A stretch of 64,000 nucleotides of DNA from Mermis nigrescens. Taxonomy: Eukaryota; Nematoda; Enoplea; Mermithida; Mermithidae. Below the pieces are notes generated by a model. The model saw only the letters and a program-made list of their open reading frames with translations, did no database searches and was not told the origin of the DNA. Of the stretch, positions 46,012-58,400 are shown one piece after another. The stretch covers positions 588,005 to 652,004 of the forward strand of contig JAVLUZ010000596.1 of NCBI GenBank assembly GCA_036768485.1, given 5' to 3'. Positions within the stretch are counted from its first letter, which is position 1, and every line of letters begins with the position of its first letter. The position numbers were made by a program, and so were the translations under genes.

Positions 46012-46130
46012 TTAGGTCAATGTATAGATGCTTAGGTCGATGTATAGATGCTTAGGTCGATGTATAGATGCTTAGGTCGATGTATAGATGCTTAGGTCGA
46101 TGTATAGATGCTTAGGTCGATGTATAGATG
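46012..46130. repeat. Tandem array, 20-bp unit GCTTAGGTCGATGTATAGAT, about six copies
   Basis: Five units are identical and the first differs by one base. There is no spacer, so this is a minisatellite inside the element. Confidence 0.95.
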
Positions 46131-46175
46131 CTGAGTAGCATTCCCTCATTACTTCGTTTTTATTTCTAACGAGAA

Positions 46176-46243
46176 GGTGGCTTAGCCGATTGGTAACATG
46201 TTGCGCTGTAGAGCGATAGGTCGGAGGGTCGAAACCTGTCACC
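46176..46243 (+). repeat. tRNA-like segment (tRNA-Tyr-like), decayed
   Basis: GGTGGCTTAGCCGATTGGTA (box A-like), CTGTAGA (would place GTA as anticodon), AGGTCG variable region and GGGTCGAAACC (box B-like); the ends GGTGGC and GTCACC pair. The anticodon and T stems pair poorly, so it is a tRNA-derived or SINE-like relic. Confidence 0.5.
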
Positions 46244-47135
46244 TGAAAGTTATTTTCTGTCTCGTGAAAACTCGTGTGAGAACCCTGGAGTTAAAAAAAG
46301 ATGGAACAAATTCACCCTGTATATACCCTAATGGCAAAAAAGATAGAAAAAATTCGACGGGGGATAATGCACAAGTACCAAGTTTTTTATCATTTATAAA
46401 ATAATCAAAGCGAGGATTATTATGACCAAAGTAAAGGACTTGACATTTAGATACTGATAGGGGTAATTGCCATAACTCAGACCATTTGATAATATCAGTA
46501 AGAAGTTTTTGTAAAAAAATCCACTGATTTAGCATATATTTTAATATCATCCGCGAAAAGCATAATTTTTGTTTTTTCACTAATGCAAAGGTTTGTAATA
46601 TCATTAATGTAAAGTAAGAATAAAAACAGGTCCCAGGACACTCCCATGTGGAACACCACTAAGTACATTTCCCGGTAGTGAGACTGTATTATCAAGCTTA
46701 ACACTCTGAGTACGATTAGTCAAAAAATCACGAATCAATTTTATGAGATTATCACACAGTCCATACTTAAATAGTTTAAAAATTAACTTTGAACTTGAAA
46801 CGGAATCAAAAGCTTTCTGAAAGTCCAAATAAATAGAATCGATTGTATCTTTATTATCTAAATTTTTGATAATATAATCAGTGTAACAAAGTAGTTGTGA
46901 TTCACATGATTTTTTCGGTAAAAAGCCACATTGGTATTTTGATAAGAGATTGTAATGCAAGATATACGTCATGATTTTAAATTTAATTATATTCTCTAAT
47001 AATCGGCATGAAACACAAGTAAGTGAAACAGGTCCATAGTTATCAGGTGAAGCGGGGTAATTTTTTTTAAAATGGGTACTACAAGAGCATGTTTCCAGAT
47101 TTTAGGTAACTTAGAAGTTAAAAGAGATATTGAAA

Positions 47136-47925
47136 ATATCTCTTATCAAGTAAATTATTGCAAAAGTTGATTATGAAAATAGAGAAAAAAACTGAAGAAA
47201 ATCAAGGATTGATTAGGGTGCCCAGATACTTTTGGTCCAAAATCAGGACAGGACGTTTGAAAAAAGTAGCACTTTTCAAAATAATGCTTATTACTACAAT
47301 AAAGCATCAAATTGACACGTATTCGTGTTTACTGTTAGACGATATCTGATTCAGCACATTTTCGTCACCCAAAATCTTTTCATACAAAAGGTCTACTTTG
47401 TTTCAAACCAAAAATTTGTTGATTTGAAGACTCTGGTTAGCGTAATTTTTCCGATTCCTACATCAAACGCGGCTGTGGAACGAGTAATTTCTTTGCGCAA
47501 AAAGCAGTGAATAGACGATCGAAATCGATTTTGTTTCATCAAACAATGAATCTTTCATATTTAATTTCTGACCGGTGCGGATGATAGTGCGGTTTAAATT
47601 TCATTTGATTTGATCAGCTTTAATGAAAAGTAGCAATCTTATGAATAGTAAGTAACTGAGCGCAACATACTTTATTTAACGTTCAGCATGATTATCTTAA
47701 AATTTTAAAAAATTTCGGGACAAATCAGGACGGGAACCCGAATTTCAGGACAAAATCAGGACATTTTTAGCATCAGGACGAGCTTCTAAAAATCAGTACA
47801 ATCCTGATAAAATCAGTACATCTGGGCACCCTAGGATTGATAGATATATCATAATGCTGTATATACCCTAATGTTAAAAAAGATAGAAAAAATTTGACAG
47901 GGGTTAAAGTGAATAAGTGCCCTTT
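47136..47925 (-). mobile_element. Second copy of the 45694-type element, split by a hAT
   Basis: 47136-47213 and 47834-47925 together match the reverse complement of the T-rich and TIR part of 45694-46379. The hAT at 47214-47833 divides them. Confidence 0.75.
47214..47833 (+). mobile_element. 620-bp hAT element with 8-bp TSD and transposase relic
   Basis: Ends TAGGGTGCCCAGATAC and TCTGGGCACCCTA. Exact flanking duplication GGATTGAT (47206-47213 and 47834-47841). Inside, at about 47436-47507 on the + strand, the frame reads PTSNAAVERVISLRKKQ, the hAT C-terminal block. The left segment is not coding. Confidence 0.93.
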
Positions 47926-48261
47926 TTCGCCTATCCTTTGACACATGAATTTTAACAGCCTGTGACTCGGTCAATAATTCTGACCGTCGCATAATTCTTT
48001 CAAATATGAACTCCCCAGCCCAAACTCAATAAGAAAATGTCATTGTCATAACTTTCTCGAACTTTCCAATCTCCTCTACTTTAGCCGAAATATCACGATC
48101 AGTATACGTTATTTTTGTCCACAAATGTCAACCAAGCCCAAAAATTTTCTCCATTTCCCGCAATTTTGGCTGACAAATAGACCAAAAAGTGGAAAAACGG
48201 TGATTTAAAGGAAGAAGAGCTTTTAACTGATTTTTGAGAATTTTGTGCGATGTTCTAATGT

Positions 48262-50556
48262 CATAATATATAATAATACTTTATTTGGAAAAAACAACGA
48301 TATAAAAGTTGCAAGGAAAATAAAATAAAATAGCATAGTGTAAAATGCGAAATGTGCTGGACACACAGGCAAATGAATTGCGCTCACATGTGCCCGATAA
48401 AAAATCCCCAAAATCCACCTTTTTCAGATTTTTTTAAATGTCACAACATTTGGAGACTAAAGTAGAGTGTGAAAGTCGCAGAAAGTTACAAGAAGGAATT
48501 TTTCTAACTGAGTTTAAGATGGGGAGTCCATATCTGAAAGAATTAGGTGGCGGTCGGCATTATTGACCGAGTTACAGGCTGTTGAAGTTCATGTGTTTAA
48601 GGATAGGCGAAAAGTAAGCTCTGCTTTTGGGAATGTTTCAAATTAGTCTCCAAAGCGTCGGGGGGCTGTGACTGAGTGGGATTACCAATGTCTTAGGCTT
48701 AGGCTTAGTTATGTGCATTCACATTGATGCCAGCGCATGGGCTAAGCCTGAGATAAATGGAGCAAAAATTGCTCCGCTTCGCTCCGCAATTTTTGCTCCA
48801 TTTATGCCTTACGCTTAGCCCATGTCTGGCACCAATCTGAATCCGCAAGCAATTGCTGTCGCCGCAAATTGAAAAATGAAAAATACCCCAAACGCCATTT
48901 GTTCCCTTTTTCCACCTATCCTTAAGCACGTGAACTTCAACTGCCTGTAACTCGGTCAATAATGCCGACCGCCAACTAATTCTTTCAAATATGAACTCCC
49001 CATCCCGAAGTCAGTTAGAAAACGTCCTTTTTTGAAAATTTGACACTTTCCATTATTCTCTATTCCGCCCTATTTGGAGAATTTCGAATATATTGTGGAA
49101 GATCCTTCCAAATTCTAGCTGATCTAGTAGCAAAACAATACTTTGTACAATCAAGTCAATATTTTTCTACATAGATTTGATTTACCAATGTATTCCTAGT
49201 TCGCGAATGACCATAAAACTGATAAAAATCTCCAGAAGGTAAGAGATTATTATGAATAATATTATACATAACAATTAAATCAAAATAAATTTTTACGGAG
49301 TTCAGGCCTCTCTAAATTTAAGGCTTTTAGCTTTTCATCATAAGAAAGTCCCATATATACAATTAACCTTTTAGTAAATTTTTGCTGTACCCGTTCAATC
49401 CTGTTAATAGCAGAAAGTAAATAGGGGCTCCATACAGTTGGAGCATACTCTACTATAGGCCGAATATAATTCTTAAAAGCAAGAATCAACATTTTTAAAT
49501 CACGTGATTCAAAACATTTGAAAATCAAAGCACTCATTTTCAAAGCTTTTGCTGATATATTAGTACAATGACAACTAGTTGATAAGTTTGTTGTTAAGGA
49601 AACACCTAGATCTCGATTTGAAGAACCTGCATATGTAACTTTAGGATTAGCGTACCCTAGATATAACAGAACATTTAGGGAGAGATATGCTTAATTGATT
49701 GTCTTCAGACCAGGAAACCAGCTTATCTAAATCTTTTTGCAACAAATTATGATTTTGAGAAAAATTAAACAGCTTCAAATCATCAGCAAAGAAAAAGACT
49801 TCACTATGCTCCACAGCTTGATCGAAATCGTTTACAAACAACAGAAACAAAGAGGGTCCTAAAACGCTACATCGAGGTACGCCACTAATAACTGGTTTCC
49901 GATCAGAAAGAGCGTCAAAAATTTTGACCTTTTATGTACGATTTGTCAAAAAAGAAGTTAACCATTTTAATAGCATTCCATTTATCTCATAATGCTTCAA
50001 CTTCTCTATCAATTTAGAGTAAATGACAGAGTCAAAGGCCTTACTAAAATCGGCAAAAACAACATTAATAGGAATAGATGCGTCAAGTGATTTAAGCCAC
50101 ATATTTGTACACTTCAAAAGCTGAGTTTCACATGACTTTTTCTTTTGAAAACCAAACTGCCGTGAAAAAATTAGTTTTCGACTTTAAAGAAGCAATTAAA
50201 GCTCTGTTTATAATATACTCCATAATTTTACAAGTGACGCAACAAAGAGATATTGGACTGTAATTTTCAACTGAAAAATAATCACCCTTCTCTAAAATAG
50301 GTACTACAATCGCATCTTTCCAATAAGAAAATACTTCACCACTTCTATAAGAAACTTCGAAAATAGAACTAAGTGGCTCAGCAAGAAAGAGACATAATCT
50401 TTTGATAAAATATGAACAACTACCATCAGGCTTAATAGAGAAAGTTTGCTTAAGATTTTAAATGGACTTTAGTACAGATTCAAAACTAAAATCTACCTTA
50501 ACATTAAGTATATCCTTGTGACTTAAGTTTGCGGTATTAATAGAGAAAACATTTGA
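48262..50556 (-). mobile_element. CR1/Jockey-like LINE on the - strand, near-twin of the 1990-3440 copy
   Basis: On the - strand: palm entry near 50260, VFADFSKAFDS near 50060, GVPRCSVLGP-like block near 49870, FADDLKLF near 49780, YIRPIVEYAPTVWSPY near 49450, and a C-terminal segment that jumps over the inserted fold-back element (48457-49071) to the 3' end at 48262. The 3' tail matches the other copies. It has stops and frame changes. Confidence 0.85.
48457..49071. mobile_element. 615-bp fold-back element with 9-bp TSD inside the LINE
   Basis: Flanked by ATTTGGAGA at both sides (48448-48456 and 49072-49080), a 9-bp duplication of the Mutator/MULE size. The arms share GGCGGTCGGCATTATTGACC and GAATTAG blocks. 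The centre (about 48735-48825) is a long hairpin around GCTCCGCTTCGCTCC. A related half-copy lies at about 47930-48090. Confidence 0.85.
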
Positions 50557-50950
50557 TTTAATTGTTTCGTATGATATTATTCATGATAGTCTCTTACTTT
50601 CTGAAGATTTTCATCAGTTTTATGGTCATTCGCGTACTTAGAATGCATTTTCAAATCAGATCTATTTAGGTAAATTTCGACTTGATTGTAAAAAGTATTG
50701 TTTTGCTACTAGATCAGCTTGAATTTGGAACAATCTACAATATATTCGAAATTCTCCGAAGGCTGAGACATTTAAGAGAAATTTGAAAAACATTGATTTC
50801 GGGAATTTTTGATGGGGCACATGTGAGCGCAATTTACTATTTGCCCGTGTATCCAGGACAGTTCGCATTTTACACTATGTTATCTTATTTTCCTTGCGAC
50901 TTTTTTATCCTTGTGTTTTTTCCGAATAAAGTATTAGTATTAGTAATCAG
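50557..50950 (+). mobile_element. LINE 3' end, 5'-truncated
   Basis: The C-terminal region and 3' tail of the 1990-3440 LINE family on the + strand, ending AATAAAGTATTAGTATTAGT. It meets the - strand LINE head to head at 50556. Confidence 0.8.
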
Positions 50951-51129
50951 ATGTTGCATAGGCGAAGCCAGAATTTTTGCCATGAAGGGAATCCAAAAAT
51001 TCTGGTACTTCTACAGAATAGTAACTATTATGACGTCATCAGACAAACTAATGCATATATCTCGACCTAAGCGAGAGTGATACCAACTTGAGTGGAAGCG
51101 ATACCGACCTAAGCGGGAGTACTATCCAC

Positions 51130-52289
51130 TAGGGTTCTTTTTTGGTACCCACATCCGCACCCGCTATTCCGAAATTTTGCTACCCGCACCCGCTTAAAAT
51201 ATTATGATAAAACAGCGGGTGGCGGATAATAATAATTAGAATTTACGAAAAGACAGAACGATTCTGAGGCAGTGGCACGTTAATGAAAAAACCAAAATGT
51301 ATAACAGTGTGTTCTAACGTACCAGTACAAATTGGAAAAGCGAACATCTACTTGTAATGAGTCGTATTTTTAGGTACCCTCTGGACTGCAGATACATGTT
51401 AAAGCTCTCTTATGGTTAATTCCAATTATGCGAATTATGCTATTTAAAAAAGAAGGGTCAAGGTGCCAGTCTTTACATGCATCAGTTCAACCACTCTAGC
51501 GTGAGTAGAGATATTATGCAGCAATGTATTGTACATTGCTTTTTTAAGACGAAGTAGGACGTTATGGCACTGCCGTTTTGGCGCCATACTCGTTGTAATA
51601 TTATTAATTATTTACATTTAATTTATGATTAAAGTATAATACAGATTCTGAAAGCTCTTTCAATTCTCTACGTGATGGTACAAATTACTTTTAGAATATC
51701 ATTGAATTTAATGAGATAATTAAACGCATCTAAAAATACACTGGATTTTCTACAGTTTTTCAGTCGTACACAAATGAATACTCGTCGATTCTGAATATAT
51801 AATTTACTTAAAAATTGCTTCAAAATTAATGTAGTTAGAATATTTTTTAAGTTGCTGGCGCGAAAACGTCGTAGACCCTTCTTAAGAAGAGAATGACAAC
51901 AACAAGTGTCTAAACATTGTATTCTGCAAAGTGCAAATATATTACTCATATTGGTCAATGGTTCAATCATTGACAATTTACTTATCTTTAGTTTGCAAAT
52001 TTAATTCATTGAGAGAGTAGTCTGCAAAGAAAAAGACAATCAGCTTGAAGATTAATATGAATTTTGCACACAGTAAATAAATGCATTAAGCGGACAAAAA
52101 ATGGAGCATTTTTAGCCCTATCTATATTATGCTATATCTCACTGCTAAACCCGCCACCCGCCACCCGTACCCGCTATTTTTAAGGTGTGACACCCGCACC
52201 CGCACCCGCTAAAGCAAAATTTTGGTACCCGCACCCGCACCCGCACCCGCACCCGCTATTCCAAAAAATGTGCACTCGCTGCATCCCTA
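51130..52289. mobile_element. 1160-bp hAT element with 8-bp TSD
   Basis: Exact duplication CTATCCAC (51122-51129 and 52290-52297). The right end reads CGCTGCATCCCTA; the left end is TAGGGTTCTTTTTTGG. Subterminal CCCGCACCCGC runs sit at both ends. A 102-codon open frame on the - strand (51668-51976) is unrecognised and may be a transposase relic or chance. Confidence 0.92.
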
Positions 52290-52308
52290 CTATCCACCCA
52301 TATAAATA

Positions 52309-52743
52309 TAAGCCTACGCCTAAGACAAATTAAGAATTAAAAAAATCAATAACTGTTGCGACTTGTTGCGACTATACTTTGCACAACAGCAGTTACTTTT
52401 CTAATAAGGTGCCAAAATTTTATTTCATCTAGAAAACCCATAAAAACGGCTGGGCCATTACATAATGTGTTTTTGGGCTTTTCACATTGTCCTGCATTAT
52501 TTGAGCATTAGAAAAATTTATTTTTTAAAAATTTTTTCACGTTTTTGACGGAAAGTATGCTTATTAGTGCGTGCGAAGCGCTTATTTTTTTGACTTTTCC
52601 TGCAATAAAACGATAGAATCTGCCAAAAATAGAAGAAAAGGCACTTATACAGAATAGTAACTGCCGTTGTGCAAAGTATACCTAAAGTCGCAACAGTTAT
52701 TGATTTTTCCAAACTTCTTTATTTTTCCTAGGCGTAGGCTTTG
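52309..52743. repeat. Palindromic element of about 435 bp
   Basis: AAGCCTACGCCTAAG at the left and CCTAGGCGTAGGCTT at the right; inner arms share AAATCAATAACTGTTGCGAC and TATACTTTGCACAAC. Contains GTGCGAAGCGC. A diverged relative of its interior lies at about 53880-54060. Confidence 0.8.
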
Positions 52744-53200
52744 ATTCATGTAGGTGGTAGAACCCCCGCTTAGGTCGGTATCGCTCCCGCTTAGGTCGGT
52801 ATCACCCCCACTTAGGTAGGTCGTGATACAGGCATAGTTATTACTCTCATGAGGCCCGTATCCAGGATTTTGTTTGGGGGGAAGACCGAAATTGCAAAAA
52901 TATAGTGATGCAAAATACGCTTTAGGTTGTATAAAGACAAAAATAGAGTGTTTTAACCGCGCACTTGGGACTATATAGACTCTAATTAAATTAAGAAATG
53001 CTGTGCGAAGCGCCGGAAATTTTTTGCGATTTTTGCTAAAAAAAGCAAAGGGGGAGTAGAGGAAAAAATCATTCTACATTTCACTTCAGGTAGGATGGCA
53101 TGACGTGCCCTCTATCTTCATGGATACGGGCTTGACTGTCATTACCATTGTTGATGACGTCATAATAGTTACTATTCTGTAGAAGTACCAAATTTTTAAG

Positions 53201-55449
53201 TTACGATTCAGCTTTAAGGTGCTTTTTTCATAAAAGTTTCCGGGCTCTGCTCCGGAACCCCATGCCCCCTAACCTGGAGGAGAGGGTCACTTGAATTCTC
53301 ACCATATTTAAGGTATCTGGATAGCAAAATTTACAAAGTGTGCAGATCGAGTGATCGTAGAACGTCCTTTTCAATCATCCTTTGGTCCCCTCCTTATGTT
53401 TTAAAAAAATTTTAATCGCGCGCCCCATAGATGCACAAGGTCAGACTAGGCAGGGGGTGAAATCCCTGAAATCCAAAAAAGCTAAATTTAAGGTTCGCAA
53501 TTTCTTTTGCTGTTTAAACGACGAAAATGGTCAAAATAACCTATAAAACCTTTTTTGTGTTAATATCGTTCTTTTAATCCATTTTGATTGCATTAAATTA
53601 CGTTCAGCACTTGAAAATACAGAAATTAATAAATTTGAGTGCTTTTTGAGTAAAAAGTGCATAAAAGCACTAATCCGGGGCAAAGCGCTGGAAAATTTTG
53701 ACATTTTTACCGCTTTTGACCTCAAAGATAATGCAAAAAACGTTCCGTCAGCTCAAAATCGCCGGACAGAACTTACCTGGCTGACCCATCAGTTGAGGGT
53801 AATATTCCCTGCCCTTACCCCCTATGTGCATGTATGCCCACCGAAACAAAATCCTGGATACACTCCTGGCTGGTCCTGCACTATTTAAACAATACAAAAT
53901 TTTTTATTTGGAATTTTTTTTACGTTTTGACGGAAAAAATGTTTATTGTGCGCCAAGTGCGATTTTTTTCGTTTTCCTGCACTAAAACAATAGAAACTGT
54001 CAAAAGCTAGAATAAGTCGGTGCGAAGCGCCGTCTTTTTTCAATTCTACGTCGTTGAATAGTATACAACCATATCGCTCAGTTCGTGAACATGTCGAAAT
54101 TTTTCCCAGGGGGATTCCTTTTTCCCTCCACTGGCTCCACCAGTGAATAGATTGACACCTACCCTCAAGTATGGTACACATTATAAGTATATATCAGGGT
54201 ACGGGTATCATTCTGCTGGGGGGCAACTAGTGGTTAGGCTTACTGGATTTTTATACACCAGCTCAGACTTATGGATACGCAAATAACTAAGCCTAAGTCT
54301 AAGCCTAAGCCCATAAATAAGTGTAAACATTAATCAGACTCTCCGTTGCTTTTTGGCACAATTTGAATGCTAAAGCTAAGCACTATGATTGGAAACACGC
54401 TATATCTTAGTGGTATCAAACCCACATTTAACCTACCAGTATTTGCGACCCAATAAAAATTTCTTTCACTTTTAGACTCATTTTGCTGAACTTTATCAAT
54501 CGACATATGGTTTACGAATCTTCGTTTGGTACACATATTCGCCAGTTTACTCGCGAAAGTTTGCGAATATTCGTTCAGTATGCTTATTCGCCCTTTCGCT
54601 CGCTAATCTACTCATTGGCCAAGAATTTATAAGACCTTCATGGATTGAACGAAATCAAAAATAATTGTCTATAATGATGTAAAAATCGACGAGAACCGCT
54701 CTTTTTTTATTTTAAGTTATTCTCAAAAAATCGTTGCAACACAGCGTAATGCAAGCACATAGATCAATTTCGAAAAATTTTTTTAAGTTTTTCCACACGG
54801 CTTTGCTAAGTGTTTGGGGTCATTCATCATTGAAAGCAAAGTAGATAAATAGGTAGATCAAGAAGATAATCAGTTATCAGGAAGCAAGCATGTGTCAGCT
54901 TAAGCAACATGCCTACTTATTTCTTTGCATGGATATTTTCTTAAGTTTTTATTCCGCGCAGAGAGCACGCCCTCCTATCCGCCCCGTTATGATGTCACTA
55001 GCTGTTGCTGCAAGTGAATGCATTGATGCCTTGCATTTTCTTCGTCCTTGGTATCCCGTACTACTTAATCTTTTTCTTGAGCAGACCGTATCTTGAGGCG
55101 TTTGCAGGCACTTTTGCGCCTAAAAATACCTAGTGTTTTTTAAATGTGAAAAATTTTTAATCCGGCTGGAATATCTTAACCCGAACCCCCAACCCGCGGT
55201 CCAAAGTTCCCAGCAGCCGAACCGACCCGATTCACGGGTATTTACAAATTCGTCCTTTCGCGTTTCATTTCGCTCATCGAGGTTGCGTAGACTAGTCCGT
55301 CGATTTTTCGCCTGTAGGTGCTCAATCGATAAACACTTAATTTATGAAGACTGCTTCGCGTTTACTAATGCTTATAAATTTAAACCATGGTTATCAACAA
55401 TTGCCATGAATTTTCTTTATTGTAGTAAATAGCAGGCTGTCAGGCTGTC
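53201..55449. other. Gene-free stretch of decayed repeats upstream of BLTP1
   Basis: 53200-54200 holds repeat pieces with GGGCAAAGCGCTGG and GTGCGAAGCGCCG motifs and CCTGGATAC ends. From about 54640 nothing was recognised. The last 250 bp presumably include the BLTP1 promoter and 5' UTR, but no core element stands out. Confidence 0.45.
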
Positions 55450-58400
55450 ATGGATTCGATGTTACATAATGTATCAACGTCGGCGTTCAATCTGAATTCG
55501 ACTATTTCTGAAGAGCGTCTCTTCGATGTTATTAAGTGGGACTTCAACTCCGCGCAGTTATTTGCTGCACTCTTATGCGGCATATTTTGGTGTACATATT
55601 TAACATTTTATAATTCTCGTCTGTTTGGTTACCTTTCGACGAAGCTAGTCAATCGAATCTTATTGCCTAATCAACATGATTACTTTATAAAAATCGGCTC
55701 AATATCAGTTTCTCTGTTGAGTGGGAAAATTATGTTTCGGGAATTAGTCTATGCAGATTGCAATGCCACAGTCAGGTAATATTAACTGTCAGTTTTAAAT
55801 ACTTGTATATATTTATTTCTGGTATAATTAATTTTAGGCTGTTGTATGGCATGGCCCCATGCATTACTAGCATTTGAAAATTTATTTGATCAATTTATTC
55901 AAAGTTTTAATCCTCAATCATTGATGCCTCGTCATTTATGCTCCATATACTCATTTAAGATGAAACCAAAGATCATTACAACACATCGGCATAGTGTTTG
56001 ATGGATTTCGAACTTTTTTTAAAAATCGGATAATGCCGCAAAATTTAGGGAAGTTGCAAGATATGGCAGAAACTTTAAGCTCGTTATAAATGAAATATTC
56101 AAATTCTTAAGGTATGTAAGTCTTTTTGACGAACAACTTTTTTAAAAATCCTCTTGTTCAGTCAGAAACAACGGTCTTAAATGATATTATGTAATATATT
56201 GGCAAGGTAAGGATGGCTAGAGGGGGGGTGGAATAAGCAAAACTCATACAGTAAGTAAATAAATAATGGTCCTAGAATGCGTTTTTACAGCCTAAAATGT
56301 CATTAACTTTACGATCCTTTGTCAGTTTCTTATAATCTCATTTTCGTCGCAATAAAGCGATTAACTTCGATTTTTTGACCATATTTTGTTTAGATACTTA
56401 GCTCAAAGTGTGACCGAAAGAATTCAAACAAATATGCTTTCTAGAAAATGATTCATATTTTTGTGGTAAACTGACCGTGCTGATTCACATAAATGTTTGA
56501 TTTTCTACAATGAACTCGAAAATTTTCCAGCTGCACCTTATGCTATTCCGGAATCGCTTGACAATACTTTATTTTCAACTGTTTTAGGGAGGATTCTGAC
56601 GTAGCACAGCATGAGAATTCTGAGAGGGGGGAGTGGAGTGGCGAAATTATAAAGTGCATTTTTTGGGCCCAAAAATGGTAGGTACGCGTCGAAAGCATCG
56701 TTCTTTAGCCTTTCTTACGATGCTCTACTTTTATAGTGCATAAAAACGCATAAAAACAAAAAATTCTGAAAAAAATCTAAAAAAGAACAAATTTAACAAA
56801 ATATAGTCAAACAATGAGTTTAATGGCGCGAAGCGCCGAAAATTTGGCACTTTTGAGCAAATAGATAGCTGGAAACGCTTTAAAAAGCACCTAATCTACA
56901 AATTTTTAGCAAATTTTAGGGAACTTTCGAAAAACCGCCAATGCAGGGGAGGGGTGAAAAAAATTTTTGTGGGGGCTGAAACCTTCCTTCCAAACCTCTC
57001 CCCAAGATCATGTATGACTGAGCACCCTCTCTCCCTTCCCTATGCCCTTGTGTGTGGCATGGCTTATTGTTTGAATAATCCTTTAAATGGTAGAAAAAAA
57101 TGTTAGGGTCCGTTTCATACATAATCTTGGTTGGGGCAGAAAAATTATCACCCCCTGCAAGAATTTTTTACTTCCACCCAAAAATTGGCGATTTTTTGAA
57201 ACTTCCCAAAAATTTTCTAAAAATTTGTAGAAAAGATGCTTTTTAAGCGTAAGTGCCAAATTTTCGGCGCTTTGCGCCATTATACTCTTGTTTTGACTAT
57301 ATTTTGTTAAATTCGTTCCGACTGTTTTGATTTTTTTCCGGAATTTTTTTATGTTTTTATGCTGTAGAAAGATAGAGTATCGTCAGAAACGCTGAAAATG
57401 GATGTTTTTGAGGCGTACCTACCATTTTCGCGCCCAAAAAATGCCCCGTGGTGTGCATGTATGGTCCGTTTTTATGCATTGCAGTTCTTCGAATTTATAT
57501 ACACCTCAGTATTCGTACTCTCCTTATAAATGAATGCTTACGAGCAAATAATTAGAGATGTCTCAAACCCCGGAGCCGGGGCTTATGCCCCTGCCCCGGG
57601 CCGCGGCAAGGCTTGCCCCGGGCCGGGTCTAAAACGTTTGTAATTAATGGCAAAACTCTGAGATTTTCTTTTAAAATCAATCTTGGAAAATTATGAGGAA
57701 CCAAATAAATTGTACATTTTATAATACTGACGAATTCAAATGGCAAAATTTCATCGTTAAATTGTTTCTATAGCTCAAATGTAGATTTGGACCCAACTTA
57801 AGCAATTTAAATTGATCGTATTCTTTTTAAATTACTTGTTAATAAATCTATTGATATTAATTATTAATATTACTATTATTATATCATTGCTACATTTATG
57901 ATTTATTTATTAATTTTATAGTTCGTCTCGAAATAAATAGTCTAAATCGGATGACGAATAAATTTTTTTCTATTCTGTCAGATCTTATAAGTGAAATTCG
58001 ATGATCTGTTAACTCTGAACAGACGGATTGCGTAAAATTAATTGAAGGATCAGCCAAAGAGGGAAGCAAGATTCGATGCTGTGATCGCAATTCTTGGTGT
58101 TCTGACCTAGAATCACAAATAAATATTGTTTCGTTATTCACAATTTTATGAAATTCCTTGAAAATCAAGCTTGTACTGTTTGGAATATTTATCGCATCAG
58201 CCACAATCTTGGCAAAAAATATCAAAATTTGTACACCCATGATTTTTATGGGTTAGTACAGCTGGAAGACACGACTAATTCGGAATAGAAAATGTAGAAT
58301 CGGGAGTCTTAAATCCAAGAACTTCAATGTATTTAATCAATAGATAAATTAACAGTTCTTTTTACTGAAAATTAATGAAGTTTTAAAGTGGAAATTTGAA

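Larger units (their letters stand above)
45694..46379. mobile_element. 686-bp TIR element with 8-bp TSD and a 20-bp tandem array
   Basis: Ends GGTACTTGTGCATTATCCCC and its inverted partner, with matches running about 60 bp. Flanked by an exact 8-bp duplication AAGTTTTT (45686-45693 and 46380-46387), inside the LINE. The interior has a T-rich segment, six copies of GCTTAGGTCGATGTATAGAT (about 46012-46130) and a tRNA-like segment. Confidence 0.9.
45050..47135 (-). mobile_element. CR1/Jockey-like LINE on the - strand, interrupted at 45694-46379
   Basis: On the - strand: palm entry near 47030, YLDFQKAFDS near 46830, GVPHGSVLGP (Gln to His in GVPQGS) near 46640, FADDIKIY near 46550, then, beyond the inserted element, FIRPLLEFNTTIWNPYKK near 45490 and a C-terminal segment down to about 45040. 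Several frame changes. The element is 5'-truncated. Confidence 0.85.
50985..53200. mobile_element. TIR element with GACCTAAGCGGGAG-type subterminal repeats, containing nested elements
   Basis: GGTACTTCTACAGAATAGTA at about 51003 and its exact reverse complement at about 53165 continue into AACTATTATGACGTCATC on each side. Subterminal GACCTAAGCGGGAG-like units follow at 51064-51120, mirrored at 52765-52815. A hAT (51130-52289) and a palindromic element (52309-52743) sit inside. Confidence 0.7.

Noticed and set aside
46012..46130. Regular 20-bp repeats resembling a CRISPR array
   Set aside because: There are no spacers between units; it is a tandem minisatellite inside a eukaryotic transposon.
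46176..46243. Functional tRNA-Tyr gene
   Set aside because: Anticodon and T stems do not pair well, and it lies inside a transposon.
48262..50950. Twin-priming inversion of one LINE
   Set aside because: Both the - strand and + strand parts contain the same C-terminal region and their own 3' tails, so they are two insertions.
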